Origin: Lateolabrax maculatus | Taxonomy: Eukaryota > Chordata > Actinopteri > Acropomatiformes > Lateolabracidae | Reading direction: 5' to 3' | NCBI GenBank assembly: GCA_031216445.1 | Contig: CM062198.1 | Location: 806,001 to 870,000 of the forward strand | Length of the DNA: 64,000 nucleotides | Shown here: piece by piece, positions 22,146 to 35,227 of the stretch | Layout: every line of letters starts with the position of its first letter | How positions within the stretch are numbered: position 1 is the first letter of the stretch | Made by a program: the position numbers and the translations under genes | The notes under the pieces: model-generated | Databases searched by the model: none | Told to the model about the DNA's origin: nothing | What the model saw: the letters and a program-made list of their open reading frames with translations, nothing else

Positions 22146-23496
22146 CACTGTAAAATCTAATTAGTTGACCTTACTTAAAAAAAGTATGCAAACTCGTTGC
22201 AAATTAAGCAAAGTAATCTTAAGAATAGTGAGTTAGAAAAGCTTGTTTATTTTAAGTGTGCAGTACCAAATCAAGTAGTACAACTAAAAAAAAAAAAAAA
22301 AAGTTCATGTAACTTAATAGCCATGCTTAGTGTTAACTTAATTTTTTCATTTTGTGTGGACTGCTTGATACAAATTTAACCCCACTTAGAATTATGATAC
22401 CTACTACTTACTACTCACTCATTTTTTTTCAGTTCATTTCAGTTCAGTTAAATTAAACAAACCAATTTCCTTGAATGGGTCCTTGTCCTTCTCCCATTTC
22501 TTATCTATTTTAGCTGTTATTACCTAATAAAGGGAAAAACACCACAAACATATACTTTAAAAGAACACTCACTGGGTTTGTTCAGCTGCATTACAACATT
22601 TATTAAAAAAATAATTGCATCACTGACAGATCTAGACTGAACAATAAATGTTCGATATTGTTACTTTTGATTCCAATTCTCCAATATAAAATGTGTGTTT
22701 TATCACTCATGTAATAACCTTACAATAAACAATAAAATGACTGTTCTCTATCCTCTTGTCATATTTAATGTATTTTAAAGCTAGTTGCAAAATTGCTCAT
22801 AGTGTGATCTATGTCTGTTAGGCTATTGTAATAACAATATGCATTAAATCTATTATTCAGCCTCAAGTGTTCTGTTCCCAAGTATCACTTTCTTGTACAT
22901 TCAAGTACAAAACAGCAGCTAAACAACAAACTTGTGGTTTGATTTGACTGTAGAACATGACATGGACATGGCAAAAATAAAACCACATTTTTGTGAGCTA
23001 ATTCTATGCATGTAACAGTCTCACAATATTAAACAGGTAAACACCTGATAATTACAGGACTTCAGTGCATGCAAAATCATTGCATTTCTGATCAAAACTG
23101 AAAGTACAACAAATGCTTTTGTGTCCCAAAGCGAGCATCAGTCCAAGGTTTAAACCAACACAGAAAAACATCACTCCTTGGGTTTTGTATTTGTACTACA
23201 TTATAACTACTATAATTAAAAGTTTTCCCAAAACACAAATGTAAACAGGTCAACCTTGCTAGGTTCCTTTCTGACAACATTATCTAACAACTCTTTGCAA
23301 CACAAGGTGGCGCTATTTCCACCATTAGCATACTAGCATAACATGGTACACTTTAATAGAATTTTTTTTTTTTTTGAGATCATAAACAAGCCAGCTCAGT
23401 TGCATGAAAGCATAAAACTTTCTCTGATAACAGGAGAACATTAACTGCTGCATAATTTACAAAGTGCTATCTGACAGCTGATGGCTCTTTACTGGT

Positions 23497-25784
23497 CTAA
23501 CCCAGTAGACTGTTCTTCAAAGTTAACAGTTTTGGTGGGAGGTTTTCTTTCCCAGTCCAAGCATCACAGTCTGAATGAAGTTGAGTGTATTTGCCATGCA
23601 TTTTGGGTAATCCAAATGCAAAGCATATGTAACCCCAAATAACAGACAAACTGCCTGAGGCAAGTTTTTTTATATGATCCATGATGATACCTCCCTCCAG
23701 AATGATGGCAGTGGAGATGGGCTGGAGGTCTACTGAACTTGGACCCTCATGAGGATTATCTTCACTGACAACTGTCAGCACACCGACAGTGCATTCTAGG
23801 GCCTCGTCTCTCGCTGTACCCTACAAAGACACACACACACATTCTTCAGCATGGCAATTTATGCTCTTCTAAACATTCATTTTTAATGTTGAAAGCATTT
23901 GCTAGGGAATATGGTTTTAAATATGTGTTCACACTGGATTGTTACAATATAACCAACAAAATAAATGTGGTATGATTAAACTAAAGCTATGGTCCACAAG
24001 GTCCATATATTCTTAAACAGTGACACTGACTTTTCAGCCTGGACTCCTGCTCCTTAGATTTACAATTAATTAATGTGTACAACGTTTATGTGGCAAATTT
24101 CATTTTTATTTACTGGCTGTTTAAATACCTCTCAGATTAGCTGTGGAGGAATTGCCATACAAAATGCATCAATCACTGTACAAAATGTATATTGTATATT
24201 GTGCAGATAAAATTACATCTTCTATGTCAGCACAGATATAGTTCTATTTTAATGCAGACCTAACTTTTTCTTATGTGCAAGTACTTACAGAGCATGTCTT
24301 GAAGAATTCACTGGAGTCCTCACCAAGTAAAATAGGAATGCCTTTGAGGACAACAGAGCGAAGTACTGTCACGTCTGGTGTCTAATGATACACAGAGAGA
24401 GAAAAGACCAGTTAACAGAGTAATTTGCAAGGCACAAGCACAAGTCAGACAGGAAATAGAATAGGTTGGGCTGGATCATCTCATTTAGAACTTGATTGAT
24501 GAACTATCACACAGATCAAAAGCAAAATTAACCTACTTACCATCCAGCTCATGTGCTGCATCAGCTCACTGAGCTTCTGGCCAACAGTTCCCCTTCTTGT
24601 TTTGAAAAGTTCAATGAAACGTGGGGTATACTGGTCCAGAGCCTCAAAGAAGTCTCCCTCAAGATTCTTACTTGCGATTCTGTTGAACTCAGCAAACACC
24701 TGAAAAGTAGAGAGAGGGGTGGGTAGGGATGGAGAGATGGCAGAAGTGTTAACATTCCAACAAGTGTGTTTGGATTTCTAGCCACACACCTTGAATTTCT
24801 TTTTGATAGGCATTATTTTATTGGTTGAGAACAAAAATAGTTTACCTGTCTGTGAAGAGTGCTGGCCATCGTTCAACAATGTTCTGTACAGCAGGTTCCT
24901 TTTCTACAATTTCTTGTCTGCGTAGTGGGAATGATTGGTCCATCATTTGTGAGATGAGAGTGCCATTGGGTTGTTTCTTCTTCATTTCTTCCACGAGAAC
25001 CTTTCTGGCATTTTCAAGGCTTGTTTCATCATGTCCTTCAGGTAAGTTAGGTAGGTAGTTTGCTTCACCTCTTTTTGGCCGTTTGATATTCTTGCTTGAG
25101 GATTCTCCTTCTGGGTTGCCTTTACTTCTTTTGCCTCCATTGATTGCTACATCCTCACATCCAGCTTTTTGAAGCTTTGTGCGATAATTTAAGGCTGTTT
25201 TTCCAGCCATACCATCTGTGTGGTCCAGGCTCAGTGAGGCAGGGGTGTTTGCTAATTAGTGCTTTTGCAACACTGCTGAAGTCATCATCTTTAGGGTAAG
25301 CCTTGAAACTGTACATCGTCTCAGCAAGCTTTTCTAGTATGTCATGCTTCATATCTCGTGGTAGAGTCATACGTGTTCCATCCTTCATAAAGGCAAGATC
25401 TGCCTGTCTGAGTCTATAGTCAACATCAACTGAGAAATTGGGTATGTCAAAGAAATCTGGCCACTGTTGTCTTAGCGATGGTGATGCTCTTCCTGTCGAC
25501 AGGATCTCAGTGTCTGCTGTGCTGCACTCAGTGTCTGATGTTGTGGTGGGTGATGACAATGCGGTTAAATGGAGAGTCACAAGAGGGATGATTTTGAGCG
25601 TAGCTCTTTCAGGTAAATCAGTTATTTCAGTCAAATTGCAGAGGGCATTATGGAAGTCTTGATCTTCATACTGCAGTTTAAAGTCATACTGCAGTGACAG
25701 TTTATCTACCAGTTGCACTTTTAATTCTTCAATAGACTGTGGTCTCTCATTTAAAGTCAACTTCCTGATATCATCTTCAGCGAT
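23497..25784 (-). pseudogene. SAMD3-like / PB1 pseudogene (unit 4)
   Basis: Same structure and lesions as unit 1. It shares the Gly variant with unit 3 and has a private change near 24319 in the third exon block. Confidence 0.7.
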
Positions 25785-27022
25785 GATGAGTAGAGCAAGC
25801 TGAATGGAATGAAGAGAGGAGCGATATTTAGGGTGTAGATTTCCAAGTACCCAGTAGATGGCAGCTTGTGTTTCTTTCTGGAGGTTCCCAAGGGCTTAGC
25901 CACCTCAAAATCATCTATGTACAAGAAAAGAGCAATCCTGAATTCTTCCTCTGTCAAGAGAGAATTGTCTTTAAACCGGTAACCATCCCTGTGAGATCTG
26001 TATCCTTGTGACAAATTTGTCTCAGATGACATGGCCTTATCTAAAATTTCTCCATTGTTTAGTAATGTCTGCAGCATTTTTAGTATGGGGATATACACAA
26101 CTGTCTGCCTGTCATTTTTTAGGACAAACTCAATAGGCGTCACCACTGAGAATTCTTTTCAAATGTATGATGTTCGCTTGCTAGTGGTTGACAATGACCC
26201 CCTAGTAGAAGTGAATTTCAGGAATACATTATTCTCAGTAAATACTTTAGCTATCTCACTCACTTAAGAGTCCTCAACATCTCCACAATGTTGATTTAGT
26301 ATTTTTCCAACCGAGGTATGTAACAATGGCTGTGAAAGCACATAAATTTGGTTGATCTGCTCTATAACTTCTTGCAGGGCATTTTCAGAGATGTTAAGAA
26401 TCGATGACATTTTCAGAAAAACAGCAGCTACATTATGTTCCAACTGACTCTCCAAGTCTCCCACATCTTCATTGAGCTCAGTAACCTCAAACTCAACCTG
26501 ATCAGTTTCAGGGGCACTATCCTCAGGTTGAATATTTATATTAGGTGGAGGTACCTCAAGTACATTATGTGACACAATTTCAGGTTTGAATGCCATCTTA
26601 TTGTGGTCTTGATGTTCTTTGCTTTTATGTGCATTAAAGGTTGAATAAACATTGCTCTGAAAGCTACAGCCTTGATATGGACAGGAAACCTTTTGCTTCA
26701 GCTTCAAATGTCTTCGTAAATGGGTAAAAAAGTCAGCTCCAGTGCAAGGCTCCACAAAGTCACACAGCTGACAATGGAAAGCAGTTTCACCCACGTTCCC
26801 CAGGTCCTTTTGAGTGTGCCATGTTGATAAGTGGACTTTGAGTGCATTGAAAGATTTAAATGTGCACAGGCACTCCTTATAAAGGCACGGTAGTGGTGAT
26901 ATTCGAGTGTGGCACCCGTGTTTTAAGCGGTAATGCTTAAGTAAGAAGCACCTCTTTTCAGCACAAAATGTGCAGTACTTACACAACCACTGCATAGGAA
27001 GTTTTTTGTCTTCTTGAAAAAT
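25785..27022 (-). pseudogene. Truncated zinc-finger transposase-like pseudogene (unit 4)
   Basis: Same fingers, two stops and frameshift as unit 1. The upstream region is deleted at 27131. Confidence 0.65.
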
Positions 27023-27144
27023 CTGAAAAGAAAAGATCATTTTAGCATCAAGCCCGGCAAAATAGAAACAAAAAACAAAAACACTAACATGCAGTATCAG
27101 ACTTGAAATACCAGAGCAACAGAAAAAAACCTTCCTTGCAAAAT

Positions 27145-28011
27145 TGTCTCAGCTACAAACGCAGGTCGGAAAAATGGTGACCACCAGACTGCTTGAAGGC
27201 GTCTCAACACCTCCCCACTTGTGCAATGGTCCTGACCATGCGCACTACGTGTAGCAACCTGTACCAAAGATGTTGGGAGGACAATATGTCCATGTGCACT
27301 TCGCCATAGCCCATGTGATGGACCTTCTTCAGTGATTATACTTGCCCCCCTTTTTGCCCATACAGAATGTGCATATGGACTTGCCTGATGTTGTGCTGCT
27401 ATTACATAGCAGCACATATATATAGCTCATATATATATATATATATATCATATATATATAAGTTTGTCAGTGGTTCACAATCTCCAGCTACTAGCAGTGG
27501 TCCTATACAGGTGGGTGTAGCTATGCGTTTTGCGGCTTCATCTGCTAAGTTGTTGCCTTTAGCTATCAGGGAATTCGTTTTTTGATGAGCTACGCATTTA
27601 ATGATGGCTAACACTTTTGGATGGTGTATGGCTTCTAGTAAAGCTGAGATGGCAGAAATGACGACATGTGTCTCACCGTTTGTGGTTTGGGAGCTTTTGA
27701 TACTGCCTCAATTTGTGAGGGCACTATAGCTCATTTAGTGCCACAGAGTTGTCTACCTAAGTATTCAACCTGTGTCTGGCAAAACTGTAATTTATTTTTA
27801 CTCACCTTGTGAGCCCCCTTTTCTAAAGCCATCAGGGCTGAGACTGAGTCTTGTGCACATTGAGCTTTGGAGGTGCTACATATCAAGAGATCATCTACAT
27901 ATTGTAGTACTGTACTGGACACGTCTAGGTGTTGCAGGTCATTAGCCAATACTCGACTGAATATTGAGGGACTTTCAACATAGCTCTGCGGGAGACGTGT
28001 GTACGTATACT
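27145..28011 (-). pseudogene. ERV pol remnant cut by the short-unit deletion (unit 4)
   Basis: Same content as unit 2: YVDD frame 27949-27731, RNase H remnant, a short TA tract (about 27430-27460), and the integrase remnant. It borders the TACT duplication of the full-length transposon copy. Confidence 0.8.
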
Positions 28012-29361
28012 CACTGTAAAATCTAATTAGTTGACCTTACTTAAAAAAAGTATGCAAACTCGTTGCAAATTAAGCAAAGTAATCTTAAGAATAGTGAGTT
28101 AGAAAAGCTTGTTTATTTTAAGTGTGCAGTACCAAATCAAGTAGTACAACTAAAAAAAAAAAAAAAAGTTCATGTAACTTAATAGCCATGCTTAGTGTTA
28201 ACTTAATTTTTTCATTTTGTGTGGACTGCTTGATACAAATTTAACCCCTCTTAGAATTATGATACCTACTACTTACTACTCACTCATTTTTTTTCAGTTC
28301 ATTTCAGTTCAGTTAAATTAAACAAACCAATTTCCTTGAATGGTTCCTTGTCCTTCTCCCATTTCTTATCTATTTTAGCTGTTATTACCTAATAAAGGGA
28401 AAAACACCACAAACATATACTTTAAAAGAACACTCACTGGGTTTGTTCAGCTGCATTACAACATTTATTAAAAAAATAATTGCATCACTGACAGATCTAG
28501 ACTGAACAATAAATGTTCGATATTGTTACTTTTGATTCCAATTCTCCAATATAAAATGTGTGTTTTATCACTCATGTAATAACCTTACAATAAACAATAA
28601 AATGACTGTTCTCTATCCTCTTGTCATATTTAATGTATTTTAAAGCTAGTTGCAAAATTGCTCATAGTGTGATCTATGTCTGTTAGGCTATTGTAATAAC
28701 AATATGCATTAAATCTATTATTCAGCCTCAAGTGTTCTGTTCCCAAGTATCACTTTCTTGTACATTCAAGTACAAAACAGCAGCTAAACAACAAACTTGT
28801 GGTTTGATTTGACTGTAGAACATGACATGGACATGGCAAAAATAAAACCACATTTTTGTGAGCTAATTCTATGCATGTAACAGTCTCACAATATTAAACA
28901 GGTAAACACCTGATAATTACAGGACTTCAGTGCATGCAAAATCATTGCATTTCTGATCAAAACTGAAAGTACAACAAATGCTTTTGTGTCCCAAAGCGAG
29001 CATCAGTCCAAGGTTTAAACCAACACAGAAAAACATCACTCCTTGGGTTTTGTATTTGTACTACATTATAACTACTATAATTAAAAGTTTTCCCAAAACA
29101 CAAATGTAAACAGGTCAACCTTGCTAGGTTCCTTTCTGACAACATTATCTAACAACTCTTTGCAACACAAGGTGGCGCTATTTCCACCATTAGCATACTA
29201 GCATAACATGGTACACTTTAATAGAATTTTTTTTTTTTTTGAGATCATAAACAAGCCAGCTCAGTTGCATGAAAGCATAAAACTTTCTCTGATAACAGGA
29301 GAACATTAACTGCTGCATAATTTACAAAGTGCTATCTGACAGCTGATGGCTCTTTACTGGT

Positions 29362-31649
29362 CTAACCCAGTAGACTGTTCTTCAAAGTTAACAGTTTTGG
29401 TGGGAGGTTTTCTTTCCCAGTCCAAGCATCACAGTCTGAATGAAGTTGAGTGTATTTGCCATGCATTTTGGGTAATCCAAATGCAAAGCATATGTAAGCC
29501 CAAATAACAGACAAACTGCCTGAGGCAAGTTTTTTTATATGATCCATGATGATACCTCCCTCCAGAATGATGGCAGTGGAGATGGGCTGGAGGTCTACTG
29601 AACTTGGACCCTCATGAGGATTATCTTCACTGACAACTGTCAGCACACCGACAGTGCATTCTAGGGCCTCGTCTCTCGCTGTACCCTACAAAGACACACA
29701 CACACATTCTTCAGCATGGCAATTTATGCTCTTCTAAACATTCATTTTTAATGTTGAAAGCATTTGCTAGGGAATATGGTTTTAAATATGTGTTCACACT
29801 GGATTGTTACAATATAACCAACAAAATAAATGTGGTATGATTAAACTAAAGCTATGGTCCACAAGGTCCATATATTCTTAAACAGTGACACTGACTTTTC
29901 AGCCTGGACTCCTGCTCCTTAGATTTACAATTAATTAATGTGTACAACGTTTATGTGGCAAATTTCATTTTTATTTACTGGCTGTTTAAATACCTCTCAG
30001 ATTAGCTGTGGAGGAATTGCCATACAAAATACATCAATCACTGTACAAAATGTATATTGTATATTGTGCAGATAAAATTACATCTTCTATGTCAGCACAG
30101 ATATAGTTCTATTTTAATGCAGACCAAACTTTTTCTTATGTGCAAGTACTTACAGAGCATGTCTTGAAGAATTCACTGGAGTCGTCACCAAGTAAAATAG
30201 GAATGCCTTTGAGGACAACAGAGCGAAGTACTGTCACGTCTGGTGTCTAATGATACACAGAGAGAGAAAAGACCAGTTAACAGAGTAATTTGCAAGGCAC
30301 AAGCACAAGTCAGACAGGAAATAGAATAGGTTGGGCTGGATCATCTCATTTAGAACTTGATTGATGAACTATCACACAGATCAAAAGCAAAATTAACCTA
30401 CTTACCATCCAGCTCATGTGCTGCATCAGCTCACTGAGCTTCTGGCCAACAGTTCCCCTTCTTGTTTTGAAAAGTTCAATGAAACGTGGGGTATACTGGT
30501 CCAGAGCCTCAAAGAAGTCTCCCTCAAGATTCTTACTTGCGATTCTGTTGAACTCAGCAAACACCTGAAAAGTAGAGAGAGGGGTGGGTAGGGATGGAGA
30601 GATGGCAGAAGTGTTAACATTCCAACAAGTGTGTTTGGATTTCTAGCCACACACCTTGAATTTCTTTTTGATAGGCATTATTTTATTGGTTGAGAACAAA
30701 AATAGTTTACCTGTCTGTGAAGAGTGCTGGCCATCGTTCAACAATGTTCTGTACAGCAGGTTCCTTTTCTACAATTTCTTGTCTGCGTAGTGGGAATGAT
30801 TGGTCCATCATTTGTGAGATGAGAGTGCCATTGGGTTGTTTCTTCTTCATTTCTTCCACGAGAACCTTTCTGGCATTTTCAAGGCTTGTTTCATCATGTC
30901 CTTCAGGTAAGTTAGGTAGGTAGTTTGCTTCACCTCTTTTTGGCCGTTTGATATTCTTGCTTGAGGATTCTCCTTCTGGGTTGCCTTTACTTCTTTTGCC
31001 TCCATTGATTGCTACATCCTCACATCCAGCTTTTTGAAGCTTTGTGCGATAATTTAAGGCTGTTTTTCCAGCCATACCATCTGTGTGGTCCAGGCTCAGT
31101 GAGGCAGGGGTGTTTGCTAATTAGTGCTTTTGCAACACTGCTGAAGTCATCATCTTGAGGGTAAGCCTTGAAACTGTACATCGTCTCAGCAAGCTTTTCT
31201 AGTATGTCATGCTTCATATCTCGTGGTAGAGTCATACGTGTTCCATCCTTCATAAAGGCAAGATCTGCCTGTCTGAGTCTATAGTCAACATCAACTGAGA
31301 AATTGGGTATGTCAAAGAAATCTGGCCACTGTTGTCTTAGCGATGGTGATGCTCTTCCTGTCGACAGGATCTCAGTGTCTGCTGTGCTGCACTCAGTGTC
31401 TGATGTTGTGGTGGGTGATGACAATGCGGTTAAATGGAGAGTCACAAGAGGGATGATTTTGAGCGTAGCTCTTTCAGGTAAATCAGTTATTTCAGTCAAA
31501 TTGCAGAGGGCATTATGGAAGTCTTGATCTTCATACTGCAGTTTAAAGTCATACTGCAGTGACAGTTTATCTACCAGTTGCACTTTTAATTCTTCAATAG
31601 ACTGTGGTCTCTCATTTAAAGTCAACTTCCTGATATCATCTTCAGCGAT
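29362..31649 (-). pseudogene. SAMD3-like / PB1 pseudogene (unit 5, long)
   Basis: Same structure and lesions as unit 1. A private Lys-to-Gln change lies in the acidic PKDDD motif (near 31156). This copy lies in a long unit, so the putative promoter region is still present upstream. Confidence 0.7.
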
Positions 31650-32887
31650 GATGAGTAGAGCAAGCTGAATGGAATGAAGAGAGGAGCGATATTTAGGGTG
31701 TAGATTTCCAAGTACCCAGTAGATGGCAGCTTGTGTTTCTTTCTGGAGGTTCCCAAGGGCTTAGCCACCTCAAAATCATCTATGTACAAGAAAAGAGCAA
31801 TCCTGAATTCTTCCTCTGTCAAGAGAGAATTGTCTTTAAACCGGTAACCATCCCTGTGAGATCTGTATCCTTGTGACAAATTTGTCTCAGATGACATGGC
31901 CTTATCTAAAATTTCTCCATTGTTTAGTAATGTCTGCAGCATTTTTAGTATGGGGATATACACAACTGTCTGCCTGTCATTTTTTAGGACAAACTCAATA
32001 GGCGTCACCACTGAGAATTCTTTTCAAATGTATGATGTTCGCTTGCTAGTGGTTGACAATGACCCCCTAGTAGAAGTGAATTTCAGGAATACATTATTCT
32101 CAGTAAATACTTTAGCTATCTCACTCACTTAAGAGTCCTCAACATCTCCACAATGTTGATTTAGTATTTTTCCAACCGAGGTATGTAACAATGGCTGTGA
32201 AAGCACATAAATTTGGTTGATCTGCTCTATAACTTCTTGCAGGGCATTTTCAGAGATGTTAAGAATCGATGACATTTTCAGAAAAACAGCAGCTACATTA
32301 TGTTCCAACTGACTCTCCAAGTCTCCCACATCTTCATTGAGCTCAGTAACCTCAAACTCAACCTGATCAGTTTCAGGGGCACTATCCTCAGGTTGAATAT
32401 TTATATTAGGTGGAGGTACCTCAAGTACATTATGTGACACAATTTCAGGTTTGAATGCCATCTTATTGTGGTCTTGATGTTCTTTGCTTTTATGTGCATT
32501 AAAGGTTGAATAAACATTGCTCTGAAAGCTACAGCCTTGATATGGACAGGAAACCTTTTGCTTCAGCTTCAAATGTCTTCGTAAATGGGTAAAAAAGTCA
32601 GCTCCAGTGCAAGGCTCCACAAAGTCACACAGCTGACAATGGAAAGCAGTTTCACCCACGTTCCCCAGGTCCTTTTGAGTGTGCCATGTTGATAAGTGGA
32701 CTTTGAGTGCATTGAAAGATTTAAATGTGCACAGGCACTCCTTATAAAGGCACGGTAGTGGTGATATTCGAGTGTGGCACCCGTGTTTTAAGCATTAATG
32801 CTTAAGTAAGAAGCACCTCTTTTCAGCACAAAATGTGCAGTACTTACACAACCACTGCATAGGAAGTTTTTTGTCTTCTTGAAAAAT
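31650..32887 (-). pseudogene. Truncated zinc-finger transposase-like pseudogene with extra stop (unit 5, long)
   Basis: Same lesions as unit 1, plus a private GG-to-AT double change at 32794-32795 that turns a Tyr codon into a stop inside the first zinc finger. The longest remaining open frame starts only after it. The upstream exons are retained in this long unit. Confidence 0.65.
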
Positions 32888-33111
32888 CTGAAAAGAAAAG
32901 ATCATTTTAGCATCAAGCCCGGCAAAATAGAAACAAAAAACAAAAACACTAACATGCAGTATCAGACTTGAAATACCAGAGCAACAGAAAAAAACTAAAT
33001 CCTTGCAAAAATCTATCTAATTATCAAGCTTTTAATCATTTAACTTCTTTAAGACAAGAACAGCTACCAAATGAACACAGCAGTACAAAAGGTAAATGGT
33101 AAATGACTCAC

Positions 33112-33158
33112 TTATGTGGTATCAAGGGAACTGTGGATTGATCACCATCTGCCTGAGC
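33112..33158 (-). other. Candidate small upstream exon, long unit 5
   Basis: Identical to the candidate exon at 4120-4166, with the same acceptor and donor. It is absent from all short units. Confidence 0.4.
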
Positions 33159-33542
33159 CTGGAAGGGGACAGTTAAGAAGAATACAACAATTTAACACAA
33201 CCAAAGCTCACCACAACTCATAAACATCTTGTTTCCAGTACAAGTGAAAACTGTAACATAGGCCTATTACCCACAAAGACAGTATTGTAATGTACATATT
33301 CTAGACAACATAACCTTAAAGAATAACTTAGGCCACTGAGTATGCCAGCAATGGTAACAGGCTATGATAAAAAGACAGACAGGGAGACCCTTTTGTCTGT
33401 CCCAAATCTGATCTGCGGGCTCTCACTGCACTCCTCGTGTGATCAGACAAGCACTGCGCAAGTAAACAGTGTGCGGCATAGACATATAAAGAGTAGACGC
33501 CGCATCGACCGCTACTGCCTATTGGCGCTGACGAGACGTGGG

Positions 33543-33554
33543 GCCGCCATCTTG
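33543..33554. promoter_or_regulatory. YY1-like motif in GC-rich upstream region, unit 5
   Basis: The same GCCGCCATCTTG word and neighbourhood as at 4551-4562. It is retained only in long units. Confidence 0.4.
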
Positions 33555-33556
33555 GA

Positions 33557-34047
33557 CCGGTCACCCGCTCCACTCAGTGTAATCTGTCTGCAGGTACAAT
33601 GAAGTGTCAATGCATTTAATTAATCATAACTCTGAATACTAAACTGATTTTCACGGGATTTTTTTCTGCAAACGTCATACATGTAGGCATGATACCGGAC
33701 ACATGATTCGGCGTATTTTAATATACATAATAGGCATAACGGTAATAGAATATTCTGGTATGTGATATATGCTATGTATGATATAATATAATACACACAC
33801 ACACACATATATATAAAAACACTAATATATGATAGAGAAGCAGAAGCAGATTGTGTACTACTCAGCTATTTTAATAAGTTGAAAAATGAAGAAACAATAC
33901 AACATTATACATCAATATAAGATAAAACACAATAGACAGAAGTTAGATCTCAGAAAAAATGAATATGTATATCTACATATATATAAAAAAAAATGAAAAT
34001 CTATATCTATCTATCTATCTCTCTCTCCCTATATATCTGTATATATT

Positions 34048-34090
<43 letters not shown>

Positions 34091-34210
34091 GTGTGACGTT
34101 TGCATTAAACAATGCCGTGAAAGTTTAGTATTCAGAGTTATGATTGATTAAACACGCTGACAGTTCATTGATCCTGCAGAATGATCACACTGAGTGGAGC
34201 GGGTGACCGG
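33557..34210. repeat. Large imperfect inverted repeat, unit 5
   Basis: Same inverted repeat as in unit 1, with arms at 33557-33685 and about 34085-34210. The loop is about 10 bp shorter, mainly through loss of TATC repeats. Confidence 0.75.
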
Positions 34211-34481
34211 CTCATTGGGCGCGCTAAACGTGGTAACCATGGAAACGACACAGCTACAAATATGACTAGTGTTAAGTGAGGAGGGTTAAATAAAATAACA
34301 TTAAGTTAGCATAGTCCTAACTTAACAGCCGAACGTAAAATAAAATGATACATCCAGACTTGTTCTGATGTTCTGCCATGTGAATGCCCTCCTGCTCATG
34401 GAAACTCACAAACCGCCGGGATCAGTCTCTCATCGTGAGTGAGTACTCATAGATGACTGGCCTCAGAAAAAAAAATCAACT

Positions 34482-34852
34482 CCGACAGCGGGTGTGCGCG
34501 TGCACGTGACGAGCACGCCCGCGACCGCTACACTAAAGTTTCTCCTCAACTTTAACGTGACAAAAGTAAGACACGTTATGTCCATAATATAGTTCAGCTA
34601 GCTCAGAGCTATATAGCTCTGAGGCAGCGTTAGCCGACATTACAACACACATCATTACTAGCAAGCACGAAAAATATGGCGCTTACTTACAGAAAGAAAA
34701 CGGTCTAAACAAGGGTAAAATATTACTCACCAAATGAGTGTGCCAAGCACAAGAATGCTGAAAATAACCTTAACGAGTGCTGTTGCAGGGATTAGGTCCA
34801 GCTCCTCGTCCGTTGCGGGTGTGTTGTTGACATACCGTCAGGCGTAGAGAGG
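34482..34852 (-). promoter_or_regulatory. CpG-rich putative promoter and first exon, unit 5
   Basis: The same CpG-rich block, E-box (34503-34510) and minus-strand GTGAGT donor as in unit 1. All short units lack it because of the 5.5 kb deletion. Confidence 0.4.
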
Positions 34853-34906
34853 ACGGAGTTGCGCATGCCCACAGGTCGGGAAAAAAAAAAAAAAAGCCGG
34901 CGAAGT

Positions 34907-35227
34907 TTTCAAATCGAAGCAAAAGTACTAATACCACTCCGTGAAACTACTCTTTTACAATACAGCTCCTGCAGTGAAAATTTCAATTAAGTAAAAAACA
35001 TATAACCACAAAAAGAAATACTTAAAATATTAAAATTAAAAGTAGCATACTACTGATTATTATTATATATCGCGTATGTATTATTACATATGCAGTGATG
35101 TAAAAAGTACAATATTTCCCTCTGAAATGTAGTGGAGTAAAAGTAGACAGTAATATGAAAAAAAAAGTAAAGTACTTAAAGTACTTTGTACTTAAGTGCA
35201 GTATTGAGTAAATGTACTTGTAAAAGC
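34907..35227. repeat. Teleost interspersed repeat rich in AGTACTT words, unit 5
   Basis: Same repeat as at 5925-6245, at the same place in the second long unit. Confidence 0.6.

Larger units (their letters stand above)
17260..23129. repeat. Tandem array unit 3 (short form)
   Basis: Short unit of 5870 bp with the scar at 21261-21274. It shares two substitutions with unit 4 and no other unit: AACCCC instead of AGCCC near 17763, and CCTAAC instead of CCAAAC at 18391. This makes the two neighbours the closest pair in the window. Confidence 0.95.
22146..27130 (-). mobile_element. DNA transposon truncated by the short-unit deletion (units 3/4)
   Basis: CACTG terminus at 22146 after TACT at 22142-22145; the right terminus is lost at the scar at 27131. 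The segment 22146-23496 is AT-rich and non-coding. Confidence 0.75.
23130..28994. repeat. Tandem array unit 4 (short form)
   Basis: Short unit of 5865 bp with the scar at 27131-27144. It carries the two unit 3/4 markers (near 23633 and at 24261) plus private changes, including CCTCACC for CGTCACC near 24319, TTTTGATAC near 27695 and CCCCTCTT near 28247. Confidence 0.95.

Noticed and set aside
27367..27614. Open frames of Tyr-Ile repeats through the TA tract, both strands
   Set aside because: They exist only because TA repeats lack stops; their length changes with the microsatellite.
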